Shown one piece after another: positions 34,388 to 43,982 of a DNA stretch of 44,970 bases. Below the pieces are notes generated by a model. It saw only the letters and a program-made list of their open reading frames with translations. It was not told the DNA's origin and did not search any database. Every line of letters starts with the position of its first letter. Position 1 is the first letter of the stretch. Made by a program: the position numbers and the translations under genes. Source of the DNA: an uncultured Bacillota bacterium (GTDB lineage: Bacteria; Bacillota_I; Bacilli_A; RF39; UBA660); NCBI GenBank assembly GCA_946630315.1, contig CAMOYT010000008.1, positions 1-44,970 on the forward strand, given 5' to 3'.

Positions 34388-35903
34388 CTTTATCAATTCT
34401 TTTAAATAATGGACTAGCTTCTCCTAAATCATAACTATTATCAGCTAATAATTCTAAAGAATCTTTATTATTATTAATTTGTTTTAATATCTCACTACTT
34501 GTATCAGGCATAAATGGTTCTAATAATAATGCACATACACGAATAGATTCTAATAAATTATATAAAACTGTTTCCAATCTATCTTTTAATGACTCATCTT
34601 TAGCAAGTACCCAAGGAGTAGTCTCATCAATATATTTATTACTGCCTCTAAGTACATTAAATATTTCAGTCATAGCATCAGCTACTTGTAGATTATCCAT
34701 TTTTTCAAAAGTCTTTTCTTTTAAACTATTTATAGCAGCAACAAAGTCCTTATCTACATCCTCTTCTACTTTCTTATTACTTATTTTTCCATCAAAGTAC
34801 TTATGTCCCATTGAAATAGTTCTTTGAACTAAATTACCAAGTACATTAGCAAGTTCACTATTAATTCTATCAATTAATAAATCATGAGTAATATTACCAT
34901 CACTTGCAAAAGGAATTTCATGAAGTAAATAAAATCTAACTGCATCTACACCAAATTCTTCTACTAAATCATCAGCATAAATAACATTACCTTTAGATTT
35001 ACTCATCTTATCAGCAGATGTTAATAACCAAGGATGCCCAAATACCTTTTTAGGAAGAGGAATATCCAAACTCATTAAGAAACAAGGCCAATAAATAGTA
35101 TGGAATCTAATAATATCTTTACCAATTAAATGAAGATCAGCTGGCCATAACTTCTTAAACATATCATTTCCACCATCAACATCATAACCAATATTAGTAA
35201 TATAGTTAGTCAATGCATCAAGCCATACATAAACAACATGCTTATCATCGAAGTCAACAGGAATTCCCCATTTGAAAGATGTTCTTGAAACACAAAGATC
35301 TTGAAGTCCAGGTTTAATAAAATTATTTAACATTTCATTCTTTCTAGCAACAGGTTGAATAAAATCAGGATGTTCTTCAATATAATCTTCCAATCTCTTT
35401 TGATATTTACTTAATTTAAAGAAATATGCTTCCTCACTTTGTGGTTGTACTTCTCTACCACAATCAGGACATTTACCATCTACAAGTTGAGACTCAGTCC
35501 AAAATGATTCACAAGGAGTACAATATAAACCACTATATTCTCCCTTATAAATATCTCCTTGATCATACATCTTCTTAAATATATGTTGTACTACCTTTTC
35601 ATGTTTAGGATCAGTAGTTCTAACAAACTTATCATAACTTGTATTCATCAAATCCCAAATTCTTTTTATTTCACCTGCTACTTCATCAACAAACTCTTGT
35701 GGTTTAACTCCAGCAGCATTTGCCTTCTCTTCAATCTTAATACCATGTTCATCAGTACCAGTTTGAAAATAAACATCATATCCTTGTAATCTTTTAAATC
35801 TCGCAATCGCATCAGCTAAAACAATCTCATAAGTATTTCCTATATGAGGCTTTCCAGATGTATAAGCAATCGCAGTTGTAATATAATATTTTTCTTTTTC
35901 CAT
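34377..35903 (-). CDS. metG: Methionyl-tRNA synthetase
   Basis: A class I enzyme of 508 residues. HIGN is at residues 20-23 and KMSKS at 299-303. The zinc knuckle has four cysteines (CTPCESFW and CPDCG). The C-terminal anticodon-binding helical domain is present, but the extra C-terminal dimerisation/tRNA-binding (EMAP-like) domain of Bacillus MetS is absent. GAGGAGGG precedes the ATG. A T-box leader with an AUG specifier lies directly upstream, so expression should respond to uncharged tRNA-Met. A terminator overlaps the stop. Confidence 0.98.
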   Translation of the reverse strand: MEKEKYYITTAIAYTSGKPHIGNTYEIVLADAIARFKRLQGYDVYFQTGTDEHGIKIEEKANAAGVKPQEFVDEVAGEIKRIWDLMNTSYDKFVRTTDPKHEKVVQHIFKKMYDQGDIYKGEYSGLYCTPCESFWTESQLVDGKCPDCGREVQPQSEEAYFFKLSKYQKRLEDYIEEHPDFIQPVARKNEMLNNFIKPGLQDLCVSRTSFKWGIPVDFDDKHVVYVWLDALTNYITNIGYDVDGGNDMFKKLWPADLHLIGKDIIRFHTIYWPCFLMSLDIPLPKKVFGHPWLLTSADKMSKSKGNVIYADDLVEEFGVDAVRFYLLHEIPFASDGNITHDLLIDRINSELANVLGNLVQRTISMGHKYFDGKISNKKVEEDVDKDFVAAINSLKEKTFEKMDNLQVADAMTEIFNVLRGSNKYIDETTPWVLAKDESLKDRLETVLYNLLESIRVCALLLEPFMPDTSSEILKQINNNKDSLELLADNSYDLGEASPLFKRIDKEKK

Positions 35904-35919
35904 TTTTATCCCTCCTCTA

Positions 35920-36150
35920 AAATAAAAAAGTTATTACAAATATAAGGACGATTAACTCGCGGTACCACCTTATTTTGCAATAACTCTATTACACACTCAA
36001 ATAGTTAACGCCTATCTACGATTATACCTACATATCGATATAATAGTTCAAGAGCCATATTTTATAAAATTTATTACTCCATTTCCACCTACAAGAGCTC
36101 TCTATTAATAAGTTTTTTATAAAACTCTCCATCACAACATTTAAAATATA
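35920..36150 (-). ncRNA. T-box leader of metG, Met-specific
   Basis: The T-box core AAGGTGGTACCGCG is at 35958-35971. Stem I has AGAGAGC on the 5' side and CTCTTGAACTATT on the 3' side. The codon just before that 3' arm reads ATG (36056-36058), in the position where the Gly T-box of Geobacillus has GGC. The 3' end holds a terminator (35924-35985), which competes with the antiterminator containing the T-box sequence. Uncharged tRNA-Met should allow readthrough into metG. This fills most of the 286-base gap between metG and the next gene. Confidence 0.93.
35924..35985 (-). terminator. Regulated terminator of the metG T-box
   Basis: The arms at 35968-35985 and 35929-35947 pair over about 18 positions with minor mismatches and are followed by six T. 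The 5' arm includes the start of the T-box sequence, so the structure is mutually exclusive with the antiterminator. Confidence 0.88.
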
Positions 36151-36156
36151 CAACAT

Positions 36157-36185
36157 AATATAACACAACTAATAAGTTAAATCAA
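36157..36185 (-). promoter_or_regulatory. Promoter of the T-box-metG transcript
   Basis: TTGATT (36180-36185), 17-base spacer, TATATT (36157-36162) preceded by TGT (extended -10). It starts just before the stop of the upstream gene. Confidence 0.65.
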
Positions 36186-36189
36186 TAAA

Positions 36190-36849
36190 TTATTTTTCAA
36201 TATCATTTAATAATCTAGAATTATTTAAAGTAAATAAATATCTTTCTCCAAATTCCTTTAAATTATTAATTAAAGTTGTATCCTTAACTAATAATTTAAA
36301 ATCAATGCCTTCACTTATCTGCTTTAAATAATTTTTATTAATATATTTACTAAGTTCATCAACAATACTATTTTTAATATTTTCTTCTACATTCTCATTA
36401 AAAATACTATCTATTTTTCTTAAAATAGTTTTATTATATGAATCAATAATTATTTTTTTCAATTCTTTTTTCATCTTTTTATTATAATCATTGAACTCTT
36501 TCTTATTAATTTTAATAATATCGTCATTTTTCTTTATTTCATAATTATTGACAATATCCATTAATTTATTAATTCTCATATTTTCAAATTCTTTAAAAAA
36601 TATTATTATATTATCTCTAAACTCATCAATAATACTATCTAACTCAACTGTATTTAATACAATTTTATTTTTTTTAGCTAAAGTAATTAACTTATTCTTT
36701 ATAAGATCCATTGAATCTAATGGAGGTTTTTTTAGTAATGATGCAATATCTTCTTCAAATAAAGCATAAGTATTATTCTTAATGCTTTCTTCTATTGCAC
36801 TTCTATAACTATTAATATGTTGTTCAATAAATTGTTTCTTCTCGTCCAT
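36190..36849 (-). CDS. Unrecognised helical protein, 219 aa
   Basis: I do not recognise it. The sequence is hydrophilic, very rich in Lys, Asn, Ile and Glu, has no membrane segment or signal peptide, and should be almost all helical. Coiled-coil-like stretches lie around residues 80-150. No catalytic motif is visible. AGGAG lies upstream of the ATG at 36847-36849. It follows mfd by 36 bases and so probably shares its transcript. In Bacillus the gene after mfd is spoVT; this is not spoVT-like (no AbrB domain). A lineage-specific protein is the best description. Confidence 0.7.
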   Translation of the reverse strand: MDEKKQFIEQHINSYRSAIEESIKNNTYALFEEDIASLLKKPPLDSMDLIKNKLITLAKKNKIVLNTVELDSIIDEFRDNIIIFFKEFENMRINKLMDIVNNYEIKKNDDIIKINKKEFNDYNKKMKKELKKIIIDSYNKTILRKIDSIFNENVEENIKNSIVDELSKYINKNYLKQISEGIDFKLLVKDTTLINNLKEFGERYLFTLNNSRLLNDIEK

Positions 36850-36885
36850 TCCATTACACTCCTAGCTTCAACATAATTAACTTTA

Positions 36886-39800
36886 TCAATTATTAATTTT
36901 TTTATCAATAGAATTAAAAAATTTAACGTCAACTTTATCTAATAATTCTACTAAATAATAAACTGGATGTTTCTCCAACTTAATAATATCAAGAACTATT
37001 ACTAAATTACTTCCACGACTTAAAAATCTAAACATATTAGTAACTTGAAAAGCATCCATAAATAACTCTTCTGTATCTACTTTTTTAATAAAATCTTCAC
37101 CAAATACCATTTCAATTGAATTTTTACTTTGATTAACATGTCTTATCTTCATCTTATTTGCAAGCTTTTCAAACCACTCCTCATACATATAGATAATTAA
37201 ATCTTCATTAAGTTTACCAAATCTATCTTCCAATTCCTCTTTTACTTGATTAAACTTATCTCTACTATCTATTTCATTAATCTTTCTATGTATTTCTATT
37301 TTTAAATCATCTTCACTTACATAACTATCTTCAATATGAGTTGCTACATTAAGAAGAGGTTTTTCTTCTATTTCATCATCATCTTCTTCTATTTCAACAA
37401 CATCTTTTCTCTTACTAACTTCTTCATTTAGCATCTTTAAATATAAATCTATTCCTACACTATCAATAAAACCAGCTTGTTCACTACCAAGTATATCTCC
37501 AGCTCCTCTAATAGACAAATCACGCGTAGCAATAGAAAAACCACTACCAAGTTCAGTGAATTCCTTAATTACATTTAATCTTTTAACTGCAGTATCAGTA
37601 AGCGTCTTAAAAGGTTGATACATTAAATAAGTATAAGCAATCTTATCACTACGACCAACTCTACCACGTATTTGATATAACTGACTTAAACCAAATCTAT
37701 CAGCATCAAGTACTATTAATGTATTAACATTAGGAATATCAATTCCAGTTTCAATAATAGTAGTACAAACTAAAATATCATATTCATGCTTTATAAAATC
37801 CATTAATCTACTCTCTAAGTCATTCTTAGTCATTTGACCATGAACAATAGTAATCCTAGCATCAGGTGCAATATTTTGTATTCTATTAGCAGCTTCTTCT
37901 ATAGATTGAACACGATTATATAAAATAAATACTTGTCCATTACGAGACATTTCTTTATAAATAGCATCTTTTAATATTTGCTTATTCTCTTCAACAACAT
38001 AAGTCTGAATAGGATATCTATTAACAGGAGGCGTTTCAATCAAAGATAAACTTCTAATTCCAACTAAAGACATTTGTAATGTTCTAGGAATTGGCGTAGC
38101 CGTTAAAGTAAGAACATCAACATTAGTCTTATATTGTTTAATTTTTTCTTTATGCATTACTCCAAATCTTTGTTCCTCATCTATTATCAATAAACCTAAA
38201 TCTTTCAATTTAATATCATCACTCAATAATCTATGGGTACCAATAACCATATCAATAGTACCATTTTTTAAACCTTCAAGTATTCTATCTGTTTCCTTTT
38301 TACTAGTAAATCTATTTAACAAACCAATACTAACAGGAAAATTTTTAAATCTTTCAAGAGCATTTTCATAATGTTGATTAGCTAAAATAGTAGTAGGACA
38401 TAAGAACAATACTTGTTTAGAATCAAGCATAGCTTTAAAAGCCGCTACAAAAGCCACTTCTGTCTTTCCAAAACCTACATCACCACATAATAATCTATCC
38501 ATAGGAACACTTTTTTCCATATCCTCTTTAATTGTCTTAATAGCTAAAGCCTGATCTTTTGTAAGTTCATATGGAAAATCATTTTCAAAGTCTTCTAGCA
38601 TTTCACAGTCTTCAGAAAAAGCAAAACCACGTCTAGATTCTCTTTCTGCATATAATTTTATTAACTTATCAGCAATATCAGTAATCTTACTCTTAACTCT
38701 AGCCTTAGTCTTTTGCCACTCAGTACCTCCAAGTTTATTTACTTTAGGCGCAACACCTTCTCCACCAGAATATCTACCAAGTATATCAATTTTCTCAACT
38801 GGTATATATATTTTATCAGTTCCTTGATATAAAACCTCTAAATAATCCTTAGATATACCATATAAACTTAAAGTCTTAATACCATTATAAACACCAATAC
38901 CATGAACGTTATGTACTACATAATCTCCAACATTTAACTTATTATAATCTTTAATAGTTGTAGAATACTTAAATTTAGTATGATATTTCTTTTTATTATT
39001 ATTTATATTAAATAACTCATTAGCAGTTAAAATAACATAATCATTATATTCAAATCCCATACTAAGATTACCTTCAACTAGATTAACTTCATTAATATGG
39101 ATATTATCCAAGCTAGTTTCAATAAATTTCATATTTAAAGATTTAATAATAGATCTAATTTGATATTTCTTTAAACAGATAATCACAGTCTTATTATTTT
39201 TTATACATTCTCTAATATAAGTATTAATCCTATCAGCATTCTCAGAAAAAGTAGTAATAGTTCTAACATTAAAATTTATAATATCAGTAATATAGTTACT
39301 CTTAGAAAGATTATTAATACTCATATAATAAATAGGATATTCAACATCTAGCTTATCAAGTTCGAACATATATCTACCATCAAAGTCTTCATCCTTTTCA
39401 TTCTTATAATCAAGCATTTCTTCTACCATATTTTTATAGCTTAGCTCTATTTGCTCATAATCCTTAAAAAATACATAATTTTCATCTAAAAAGCCATAAA
39501 TGTTTGTAACATCACAATAATTAGGTAAATATTTTTGCTTTCCAAACTCACTTTCAAGAACATTATCTTCACATATAAATTCAAAATATGGTTTAATAAC
39601 AACTTCATCTAAACTAGAAATAGACTTTTGATTTTCACCATCAAATACCCTGATTGATTCAATTTCATCATCAAAATATTCAATTCTTATTGGATCATCA
39701 CAATCAATTGGAAATACATCAACAACAAAACCTCTAACTGCAAATTCACCAGTTTTAGAAACAATACTATCTCTTTGATACCCAATAGAAACTAATTTTT

Positions 39801-40221
39801 CTACTAACAAACTTGGTTCTAAAATATCTCCTACTTTTAAACTTATAGTATGCTTTATAAAACTCTCTTTAGTAGGTAAATATCTTAAATATCCAGTAAG
39901 ATTAGTAATAACAATATATTTATCATCTGTAACTAATTTATTTAAAGTCTCCATTCTACTAACTTGCAAATCAGGAGAAATAGCTAAAGCTTCACTAGTT
40001 AAAAAATCATCCATAGGAAATAATAAAACATTATCATTATAACTACTAATATTAGAATATAGCTTATTAGCTTCATATAAACTATTTACTACAACTAATA
40101 TATTCTTTTGTTTTTGAACAAACAAATTATTTAAATAGACACAAAAAAACTCATCGGTAAGACCAACCATACCCATGTGTTTTTTCAAATCAAATTGTAT
40201 TAAATCTTTAAAGAAATTCAT
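36886..40221 (-). CDS. mfd: Transcription-repair coupling factor Mfd
   Basis: Mfd removes stalled RNA polymerase and recruits UvrA. The 1111 residues contain the UvrB-like N-terminal domains, then the RNAP-interacting CarD-like module (GDYVVHNVHGIGVYNG). The RecG-type translocase follows: Walker A LCGDVGFGKTEVA (G580-K586), DEEQRFG at 681-687, then LTATPIPRTLQMS, TIVHGQMTKNDLE and GRVGRSDKIAYTYL. A C-terminal TRCF domain is present. AGGTGATAAT precedes the ATG at 40219-40221. It follows pth by 4 bases; pth-mfd are also close in Bacillus. Confidence 0.98.
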   Translation of the reverse strand: MNFFKDLIQFDLKKHMGMVGLTDEFFCVYLNNLFVQKQKNILVVVNSLYEANKLYSNISSYNDNVLLFPMDDFLTSEALAISPDLQVSRMETLNKLVTDDKYIVITNLTGYLRYLPTKESFIKHTISLKVGDILEPSLLVEKLVSIGYQRDSIVSKTGEFAVRGFVVDVFPIDCDDPIRIEYFDDEIESIRVFDGENQKSISSLDEVVIKPYFEFICEDNVLESEFGKQKYLPNYCDVTNIYGFLDENYVFFKDYEQIELSYKNMVEEMLDYKNEKDEDFDGRYMFELDKLDVEYPIYYMSINNLSKSNYITDIINFNVRTITTFSENADRINTYIRECIKNNKTVIICLKKYQIRSIIKSLNMKFIETSLDNIHINEVNLVEGNLSMGFEYNDYVILTANELFNINNNKKKYHTKFKYSTTIKDYNKLNVGDYVVHNVHGIGVYNGIKTLSLYGISKDYLEVLYQGTDKIYIPVEKIDILGRYSGGEGVAPKVNKLGGTEWQKTKARVKSKITDIADKLIKLYAERESRRGFAFSEDCEMLEDFENDFPYELTKDQALAIKTIKEDMEKSVPMDRLLCGDVGFGKTEVAFVAAFKAMLDSKQVLFLCPTTILANQHYENALERFKNFPVSIGLLNRFTSKKETDRILEGLKNGTIDMVIGTHRLLSDDIKLKDLGLLIIDEEQRFGVMHKEKIKQYKTNVDVLTLTATPIPRTLQMSLVGIRSLSLIETPPVNRYPIQTYVVEENKQILKDAIYKEMSRNGQVFILYNRVQSIEEAANRIQNIAPDARITIVHGQMTKNDLESRLMDFIKHEYDILVCTTIIETGIDIPNVNTLIVLDADRFGLSQLYQIRGRVGRSDKIAYTYLMYQPFKTLTDTAVKRLNVIKEFTELGSGFSIATRDLSIRGAGDILGSEQAGFIDSVGIDLYLKMLNEEVSKRKDVVEIEEDDDEIEEKPLLNVATHIEDSYVSEDDLKIEIHRKINEIDSRDKFNQVKEELEDRFGKLNEDLIIYMYEEWFEKLANKMKIRHVNQSKNSIEMVFGEDFIKKVDTEELFMDAFQVTNMFRFLSRGSNLVIVLDIIKLEKHPVYYLVELLDKVDVKFFNSIDKKINN

Positions 40222-40225
40222 ATTA

Positions 40226-40795
40226 TCACCTATTTTTTCTATTATATTTGCTCATCATATCACCAAAAGGCATAACATAAAAATCATCAATCAAACTACA
40301 TATTTTATCAGATAAAGAATTAATCTTATCTAAATCATCTTTATGTATCTTACCTAAAACATAGTCTTTAGTATCAATACTTTTATCTTTTGCAATACCT
40401 ACCTTTAATCTCTTATATACACTAGTACCAAGATTCTTTTCAATATCTCTTAGACCATTATGTCCACCACAAGAACCCTTATCTTTTAATTTAAAATTAC
40501 CAACAAATAAATCTAAATCATCAGAAATAACTAATATATTTTCAATTGGTATCTTATAATAATCAACATACTTTCTAACAACACCACCGCTTAAATTCAT
40601 ATAAGATTGTGGCTTCAAAAAGATAGTTTCTTCTCCATTAATTTTTTCTTTGATAAATAATCCATTAAATTTCTTAGACCAATTATTATTAATACCTTTA
40701 CTATCAATATAATTATCTAGCATCATAAATCCCACATTATGTCTAGTTTTATCATATTCTTTTCCTGGATTACCTAATCCAACTATTAATTTCAC
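40226..40795 (-). CDS. pth: Peptidyl-tRNA hydrolase
   Basis: This enzyme releases peptides from prematurely dropped peptidyl-tRNA. The 189 residues begin MKLIVGLGNPGKEYDKTRHN with the catalytic His in RHNVGF. LKPQSYMNLSG, ISDDLDL and GSCGGHNGLRDI follow. The longest frame starts with TTG inside rsmI. I chose the GTG at 40793-40795, which gives the family-typical start and follows AAGTGATA. It begins 4 bases after the rsmI stop, so rsmI-pth-mfd are one unit. Confidence 0.96.
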   Translation of the reverse strand: MKLIVGLGNPGKEYDKTRHNVGFMMLDNYIDSKGINNNWSKKFNGLFIKEKINGEETIFLKPQSYMNLSGGVVRKYVDYYKIPIENILVISDDLDLFVGNFKLKDKGSCGGHNGLRDIEKNLGTSVYKRLKVGIAKDKSIDTKDYVLGKIHKDDLDKINSLSDKICSLIDDFYVMPFGDMMSKYNRKNR

Positions 40796-40799
40796 ACTA

Positions 40800-41639
40800 T
40801 CACTTCCCAATATGATATTCTTTATAAATTATAGACTTAGCTACTCCTCTTTCTTTAGCAACCTTTTTAATTGCTTCCATTTCAGAAATACCATCATCTA
40901 AATACATTTTAACATGCTCGTCAATACTTAAATTACTATAATCAACTACTTCTTTATTTCCTTCAATAATAAGTACAAACTCACCCTTTAAACTATCAGC
41001 AATCTCAATTATATTACTAATATTATCACGAATAACTTCCTCATGAATCTTACTAAGTTCACGGCATAAAGCCATTTGTCTATCTCCAAATATATCTAAC
41101 ATATTTTCTAAAGTACTCTTTAATCTATGAGGAGCTTCATAAATAATAATAGTATATTTATAATCTTTTAATGACTTTAATTCCTCTATTTGCTTACTCT
41201 TTTTAGCATTTAAAAAACCATAAAAGATAAAAGGAGATGGCTCAATACCAGAAATAGTAAGAGCTGGTACAAATGCCGTAGCACCAGGTAAACTGATTAC
41301 ATTAAATCCTGAATTAATAACTTCTTTAACAATAACATATCCAGGATCACTAATAATAGGAGTCCCTTGATCAGTTATTAAGCCAAGATTTTTACCTTCT
41401 CTTAATAATGAAACAATATTATCTTTAATCTTCTCTTCATTATATTCATGACATGCCATAACTTTTTTATTAATGTTAAAATGTTTTAGCAATTTCATAG
41501 ACTCTCTAGTATCTTCACATAATATTACATCAACAGTTTCTAATACTTTTAATGCTCTATAAGTAATATCATCTAAATTACCTATAGGTGTAGGTATTAA
41601 ATATAAACTTGCACTATCATCATAACTAACTTGTCTCAT
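40800..41639 (-). CDS. rsmI: 16S rRNA 2'-O-ribose methyltransferase RsmI
   Basis: RsmI methylates the ribose of C1402 in 16S rRNA (tetrapyrrole-methylase fold). The 279-residue protein has LYLIPTPIGNLDDITYRAL, then CEDTRESMKLLKHF, ITDQGTPIISDPGY, SLPGATAFVPAL and YEAPHRL. A C-terminal helix-turn-helix-like end (EAIKKVAKERGVAKS) is present. GGAGGGG lies before the ATG. The stop is TGA, one reason to read this genome with code 11. It follows the TrmN6-like gene by one base. Confidence 0.97.
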   Translation of the reverse strand: MRQVSYDDSASLYLIPTPIGNLDDITYRALKVLETVDVILCEDTRESMKLLKHFNINKKVMACHEYNEEKIKDNIVSLLREGKNLGLITDQGTPIISDPGYVIVKEVINSGFNVISLPGATAFVPALTISGIEPSPFIFYGFLNAKKSKQIEELKSLKDYKYTIIIYEAPHRLKSTLENMLDIFGDRQMALCRELSKIHEEVIRDNISNIIEIADSLKGEFVLIIEGNKEVVDYSNLSIDEHVKMYLDDGISEMEAIKKVAKERGVAKSIIYKEYHIGK

Positions 41640-41640
41640 A

Positions 41641-42366
41641 CTACCCCTCCGTTATTATTTTTTCATATTCAAGAGTTTTACTACCATCATCATTAAATAA
41701 TACCAAAGGACTCTCAATAGTAAGACCACTCTTACCATTCATTTGACCTTCTAGTAAAACCATCAAAGAATTCTTATCACTTTTTTCATATACAAATCTA
41801 ACTCTTTTAGGTTCAATATTATTCTTTTTAAATTCCTCAATAATTTCAATAAACCTCTCAGCACGATGTACTATAACAAAATTTCCATTATTATTCAATA
41901 ATTTTTTTGCACAACTACATAACTCACTCAAAGTAAGCTCAACTTCATGTCTAGCAATCATCTTCTCCTTCTTAATATTTAAATTATTACTATTAGAAAC
42001 CTTAAAATAAGGCGGATTACAAATAACTAAATCATATTTATTAATATTATCGTTACTAGCAAAATCCTTAACATTAGCCTTAATAATCTTAATTTGATCG
42101 TCTAGTTTATTATAAGTAATAGATTTAGTAGCAAGATCATAAACACTATCTTGTAATTCAACACCAATAATTTTTTTATTAGTACGTAGTGCAAGAATCA
42201 AAGGAATAACACCATTACCAGTACATAAATCTACAATATTATTATCATTCATTCTAATATTAACAAAATGAGCTAATAAAACACTATCTAAAGAAAAAGA
42301 AAAATAATCAGTATTTTGATATATTTTTCTATTTTTATAACCAACTATATCATGTAAAACTTCCAT
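41641..42366 (-). CDS. TrmN6-like methyltransferase (YabB family)
   Basis: A class I SAM methyltransferase of 241 residues. Family sequence: GYKNRKIYQNTDYFSFSLD at the start, VDLCTGNGVIPLIL (SAM motif) and ICNPPYFKV (amino-methyltransferase motif). E. coli TrmN6 makes m6A37 in tRNA-Val; the Bacillus orthologue YabB sits in the same position between ricT and rsmI. I chose the ATG at 42364-42366 because it lies right after the ricT stop. A longer frame starts with TTG inside ricT. The ribosome site is weak, so coupling to ricT is likely. Confidence 0.9.
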   Translation of the reverse strand: MEVLHDIVGYKNRKIYQNTDYFSFSLDSVLLAHFVNIRMNDNNIVDLCTGNGVIPLILALRTNKKIIGVELQDSVYDLATKSITYNKLDDQIKIIKANVKDFASNDNINKYDLVICNPPYFKVSNSNNLNIKKEKMIARHEVELTLSELCSCAKKLLNNNGNFVIVHRAERFIEIIEEFKKNNIEPKRVRFVYEKSDKNSLMVLLEGQMNGKSGLTIESPLVLFNDDGSKTLEYEKIITEG

Positions 42367-42367
42367 A

Positions 42368-43153
42368 TTACTTATCTTGAGAAAATTCAACTATTCCCTT
42401 TTCTTTTAAATCAACTTTATAAGTCTTTTTAAATACATCAATAGAAATAACTTTTCCCATTCCTTCTGGAGTATCAGCAATCATACCAACTTTAGGCATA
42501 TCTTTCTTTAGATAAGTATAAGTTTCATTTTCATAAGCCAAACAACATAATAATCTACCACAAGAACCATTTATCTTAGTAGGATTTAAAGCTAACATTT
42601 GATTCTTAGCCATATTAATAGAAACACTATTAAAATCAGTTAAAAAAGAATTGCAACATAAGAATAATCCACAAGGTCCTAAACCACCTATTTTTTTAGA
42701 TTTATCACGTACTCCTATTTGCCTCAATTCAATTCTAGTCTTATATTTACTAGCTAATTTTTTAGCTAAATCCCTAAAATCAACTCTATTTTCTGATAAA
42801 AAAGAAAAAACTAATTGTGATTGATCAAAAGTATAATAACAATCAACAAAATTCATATCTAATTCAAGTTCAGAAGCATACTTTTTTGCAACTTTTAAAG
42901 CTTTATCAGCCTCTTTAGCATTATCTTCTATAATCTTAATATCTTTTTTATCAGCAAGTCTTAATACTTTCATAAGAGGTAAAACTAAATTTTTTTTCTT
43001 TTCTTCATAAGTTTCTTTAACAACAGTACCAGAAAGTAATCCATTTTCAGTTTCAAAAACAACTAAATTACCTCTACAAAGCTCAATATTATTAGGATCT
43101 AAATAATAAATATTACCAGTAATTTTATCACTTATAACAACTACTTTAATCAT
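42368..43153 (-). CDS. ricT: RicT (YaaT, PSP1-domain) protein
   Basis: RicT is part of the RicAFT complex, which steers RNase Y in Bacillus. The 261-residue protein has the PSP1 C-terminal domain. Cysteines C161, C166, C167, C198, C203 and C204 match the iron-sulphur ligand pattern (GPCGLFLCC and GSCGRLLCC). The start overlaps the end of holB by 8 bases. Partner genes ricA and ricF are not in this window. The order holB-ricT-trmN6-rsmI matches Bacillus, minus yabA and yazA. Confidence 0.95.
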   Translation of the reverse strand: MIKVVVISDKITGNIYYLDPNNIELCRGNLVVFETENGLLSGTVVKETYEEKKKNLVLPLMKVLRLADKKDIKIIEDNAKEADKALKVAKKYASELELDMNFVDCYYTFDQSQLVFSFLSENRVDFRDLAKKLASKYKTRIELRQIGVRDKSKKIGGLGPCGLFLCCNSFLTDFNSVSINMAKNQMLALNPTKINGSCGRLLCCLAYENETYTYLKKDMPKVGMIADTPEGMGKVISIDVFKKTYKVDLKEKGIVEFSQDK

Positions 43154-43970
43154 AATTACCTCCTAAAATAATTCTTGCATATAAATTATCAAGCCACATT
43201 TTATAATTAATATTATAATTAGTCTTCACTAATTCATTCTCTATAGTTAATATTAAATCATATATATCGTTTATATTAATATTATTAAGTAATTTATCAT
43301 CATTATTCTTATTAATAAAATCTACTAAGTATTCTTCAATACTAGATAATCTATCTTTAGCTATATTCTTATCAGGAATAATATCATTAATTAACTTATT
43401 ATAATTAATGAACATACTCTTCTTAATAATACATTCTAATAAATATCTACTATCATCATCTAACTCTATATTTTTATAATTAGATTTTAAATTTAATACT
43501 TGGCATCTAGATAATATAGTTTTAAGCATTTTATAACGATTAGTAGTAAGTAAAATAGCAACTATATTATCATCAGGCTCTTCCAAAAACTTTAGTATAG
43601 TATTAGCAGAAGCTAAATTTAATTTTTCTGCTTCTTTTATAATATATACCCTTTTATTATCATAAATAGATTTATTTTGAAATTCCTCTTGTAATGATAA
43701 AACTTGATTTTTTTTAACAAAGGAACCATCAGGTTCAATAATATATAAATCAGAAAAAGCATTAGAATCAATATCTTTAACAATATCATTATTATTATCA
43801 ATATCAGAATATTTACAATTTAATTCAATCATCTTAACAAAATTTAAAACAACATTAAATTCTTCTTCATAATTATTAACTTCAATTAAATAGGCATGAG
43901 AAATTCTATTATTAGAAATAATATTGTCAATATAATCATAAAATTTCAAATATTCATCTGATTTATTCAT
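43146..43970 (-). CDS. holB: DNA polymerase III subunit delta-prime
   Basis: A clamp-loader subunit of 274 residues. It starts with a short RISHAYLIE stretch in place of a working P-loop, as usual for delta-prime. The sensor region NLASANTILKFLEEPDDN and the SRC motif (TILSRCQVL) follow, then a helical C-terminus. It is shorter than the Bacillus protein (about 330). AGTAGGTATT lies before the ATG. tmk and darA, which precede holB in Bacillus, are not present between recR and holB. Confidence 0.92.
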   Translation of the reverse strand: MNKSDEYLKFYDYIDNIISNNRISHAYLIEVNNYEEEFNVVLNFVKMIELNCKYSDIDNNNDIVKDIDSNAFSDLYIIEPDGSFVKKNQVLSLQEEFQNKSIYDNKRVYIIKEAEKLNLASANTILKFLEEPDDNIVAILLTTNRYKMLKTILSRCQVLNLKSNYKNIELDDDSRYLLECIIKKSMFINYNKLINDIIPDKNIAKDRLSSIEEYLVDFINKNNDDKLLNNININDIYDLILTIENELVKTNYNINYKMWLDNLYARIILGGNYD

Positions 43971-43982
43971 AATACCTACTCC

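Noticed and set aside
40800-40802. Mycoplasma genetic code (TGA = Trp) suggested by AT richness and RpoB Asn477
   Set aside because: rsmI, dusB and the PrsW gene end naturally at TGA in the right place for the family, and Trp codons are TGG.
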